This document shows positions 34,174 through 35,239 of a DNA stretch of 35,239 bases, in pieces. Both the position numbers and the translations under genes were made by a program. Origin of the DNA: Algicola sp. (lineage in GTDB: Bacteria > Bacteroidota > Bacteroidia > Flavobacteriales > Flavobacteriaceae); contig JAAEZI010000029.1 in assembly GCA_018222915.1 (NCBI GenBank), positions 1-35,239 of the forward strand. Reading direction: 5' to 3'. The notes beneath the pieces are model-generated. The model was given only the letters and a program-made list of their open reading frames with translations. It had not been told where the DNA came from and searched no databases. The stretch's first letter is position 1; each line of letters begins with the position of its first letter.

Positions 34174-35181
34174 TTAATTAACGGCCGGACAATTACACTC
34201 GAATTTCTCTCTTCTACAGTTAAAGTTATAACCTAAAGTAATCTGGTGAAAACCACCATTATTGAATACCACTGAATTCGCTTGATACGAATACGTATAA
34301 GCAAATACAAAATTATTGTAATCTACCCCTACAAAAGGCGTGATATATTGTAGTTTTTGACTATTAACTCCAGAACCATCCAAATACTCGGCACCATCTA
34401 AGCTTCTTCTATAGGACAAACCACCCCATACTTTACCAAAGTCCATTTCTTTATAAGCCTTTGCATTGATATCAATGGAGGCTTCCTCTGTAGCATCTCT
34501 ATACATAAACATTACAGAAGGTTCAAAACTCCAATCACTGTTATACTTGCTAAACGTATTACCAGCTGAAAACAAATAAGTTCTAAGGTTGTTATAACTC
34601 AATCCTTGTTCATTAAAATTAATACCATCGTTATTTAAAACGTTTTTGACCGTAGCATGGGCATAAAAGTCTATCAAATGATAAGAAAAGCCAAAATCAA
34701 CATTGAAGTTGGTAGCACTTTGCTCAACACCTCCAATAATAGGATCAAAACCATCGGCTAAAAACTCAGTTTCATCCAATTTATATTGAATAAAACCAGC
34801 ACTCAGACCAAATGATAACATATTTAAGTCAATCTCATTTCGAGAAAACATCAAATGATGTGCATAAGTAAAATAGGCACCTGTTTGCGAATGATATCCA
34901 TTCTTGTCATTATACACAATGGCTCCTACTGCTGAAGGAGAATCTCCAATTCGTCCATTAATACTTAAGGTCTGAAGATTAGGTGCTTCTTCTTGACCAA
35001 ACCATTGCGCTCTTGCAGTAAGTCTAACTTTTGCACAATTAGCAACTCCAGCCATAGATGGATGTATCAAATAATAATTATCTGTTAAATAATCAGAATA
35101 AATAGGTAGTCCTTCTTGAGCTGATCCCAAATATGAGAACAGGGCTAAACTTGCTATTATACAATACTTTTTTAAATTCAT
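34174..35181 (-). CDS. PorP/SprF family type IX secretion system membrane protein
   Basis: This 335-residue protein has a signal peptide (about 1-21, ending GSAQ). Family features follow: the start GLPIYSDYLTDNYYLIHPSMAG, then RAQWFG, an outer-membrane barrel of alternating strands (GAYFTYAHHLMF, LSFGLSAGFIQY, FVFAYTYSYQAN) and a C-terminal LGYNFNCRREKFECN. PorP/SprF proteins help T9SS to export or anchor specific cargo and are often paired one-to-one with a large adhesin gene. Here the stop of such a candidate lies nine bases upstream. The C-terminus is Cys-rich (C-x-C). Confidence 0.93.
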   Translation of the reverse strand: MNLKKYCIIASLALFSYLGSAQEGLPIYSDYLTDNYYLIHPSMAGVANCAKVRLTARAQWFGQEEAPNLQTLSINGRIGDSPSAVGAIVYNDKNGYHSQTGAYFTYAHHLMFSRNEIDLNMLSFGLSAGFIQYKLDETEFLADGFDPIIGGVEQSATNFNVDFGFSYHLIDFYAHATVKNVLNNDGINFNEQGLSYNNLRTYLFSAGNTFSKYNSDWSFEPSVMFMYRDATEEASIDINAKAYKEMDFGKVWGGLSYRRSLDGAEYLDGSGVNSQKLQYITPFVGVDYNNFVFAYTYSYQANSVVFNNGGFHQITLGYNFNCRREKFECNCPAVN

Positions 35182-35190
35182 ATCGATGTT

Positions 35191-35239
35191 TTATCTTTTG
35201 AGGGTAAAATGGGCTTTAAATTCTTTTCGTTGTCCTGAG
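35191..35239 (-). CDS. C-terminal end of a probable T9SS type B cargo protein (partial)
   Basis: On the minus strand a frame enters from the window edge and ends in TAA, giving the last 15 residues, SGQRKEFKAHFTLKR. A short strand ending in Lys-Arg is typical of T9SS type B (gliding-motility) C-terminal sorting domains. The nine-base gap to porP/sprF fits the usual cargo-porP/sprF pairing. Only the tail is visible, so the call rests on context. Confidence 0.5.
   Translation of the reverse strand, partial: SGQRKEFKAHFTLKR

Overview
The window looks like a chromosomal stretch from a member of the Flavobacteriaceae (Bacteroidota), probably marine. The pointers are: AT-rich DNA; A-rich leaders without Shine-Dalgarno sequences; -7 promoter elements of the TAnnTTTG type; a short RpoD-like sigma factor without region 1.1; a type IX secretion (T9SS) PorP/SprF protein; a FolK-deoxynucleoside kinase fusion; tandem OmpH/Skp genes next to bamA; and DUF6089, DUF2797 and LytTR/LytS families. 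I cannot fix the genus. I see no insertion sequence, prophage or CRISPR array. Most of the window is core housekeeping DNA.

Layout. 1-2.8 kb (minus): tRNA-Gly and mutS. 2.9-4.1 kb (plus): a SpoU/TrmH RNA methyltransferase overlapping a class I methyltransferase. 4.1-6.1 kb: folK-dNK fusion (minus), queuosine-precursor transporter (plus). 6.1-10.1 kb (plus): AsmA-like protein, then an rpoD-type sigma gene followed by rpsU. 10.1-11.1 kb (minus): small membrane protein and DUF2797 protein. 11.2-14.1 kb (plus): GH3-family enzyme and a PD40 propeller protein. 14.3-19.7 kb (minus): pdxJ, alpha/beta hydrolase, holin-IV-like membrane protein, then tig-clpP-clpX. 19.7-28 kb (plus): CBS protein-nadK, then DUF6089-uppS-bamA-ompH-ompH-murI, which joins undecaprenyl carrier synthesis, outer-membrane assembly and D-glutamate supply. 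28-31.5 kb (minus): gamma-carbonic anhydrase and a LytS/LytTR two-component system. 31.6-34 kb (plus): an uncharacterised three-gene envelope operon. 34.1 kb to the end (minus): PorP/SprF and the last 15 codons of a probable T9SS type B cargo protein.

The most interesting part is 28.5-34.0 kb. A LytTR response regulator and a histidine kinase with carboxypeptidase-regulatory and TPR sensor domains are divergent from an operon encoding a SIMPL-like secreted protein, an unlisted 48-residue small protein and a VWA-domain lipoprotein. Just upstream of that operon are three 9-bp direct repeats (T[A/G]ACTCA[C/T]T) at exactly 21-bp steps, the layout expected of a LytTR operator. I infer a self-contained envelope signalling and response module. 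Other points of note are the sigma/S21 gene pair whose rpsU lacks a Shine-Dalgarno, the folK-dNK fusion, promoter and terminator elements that share bases at clpP and murI, and three genes that appear to start with TTG (mutS, the class I methyltransferase, bamA).
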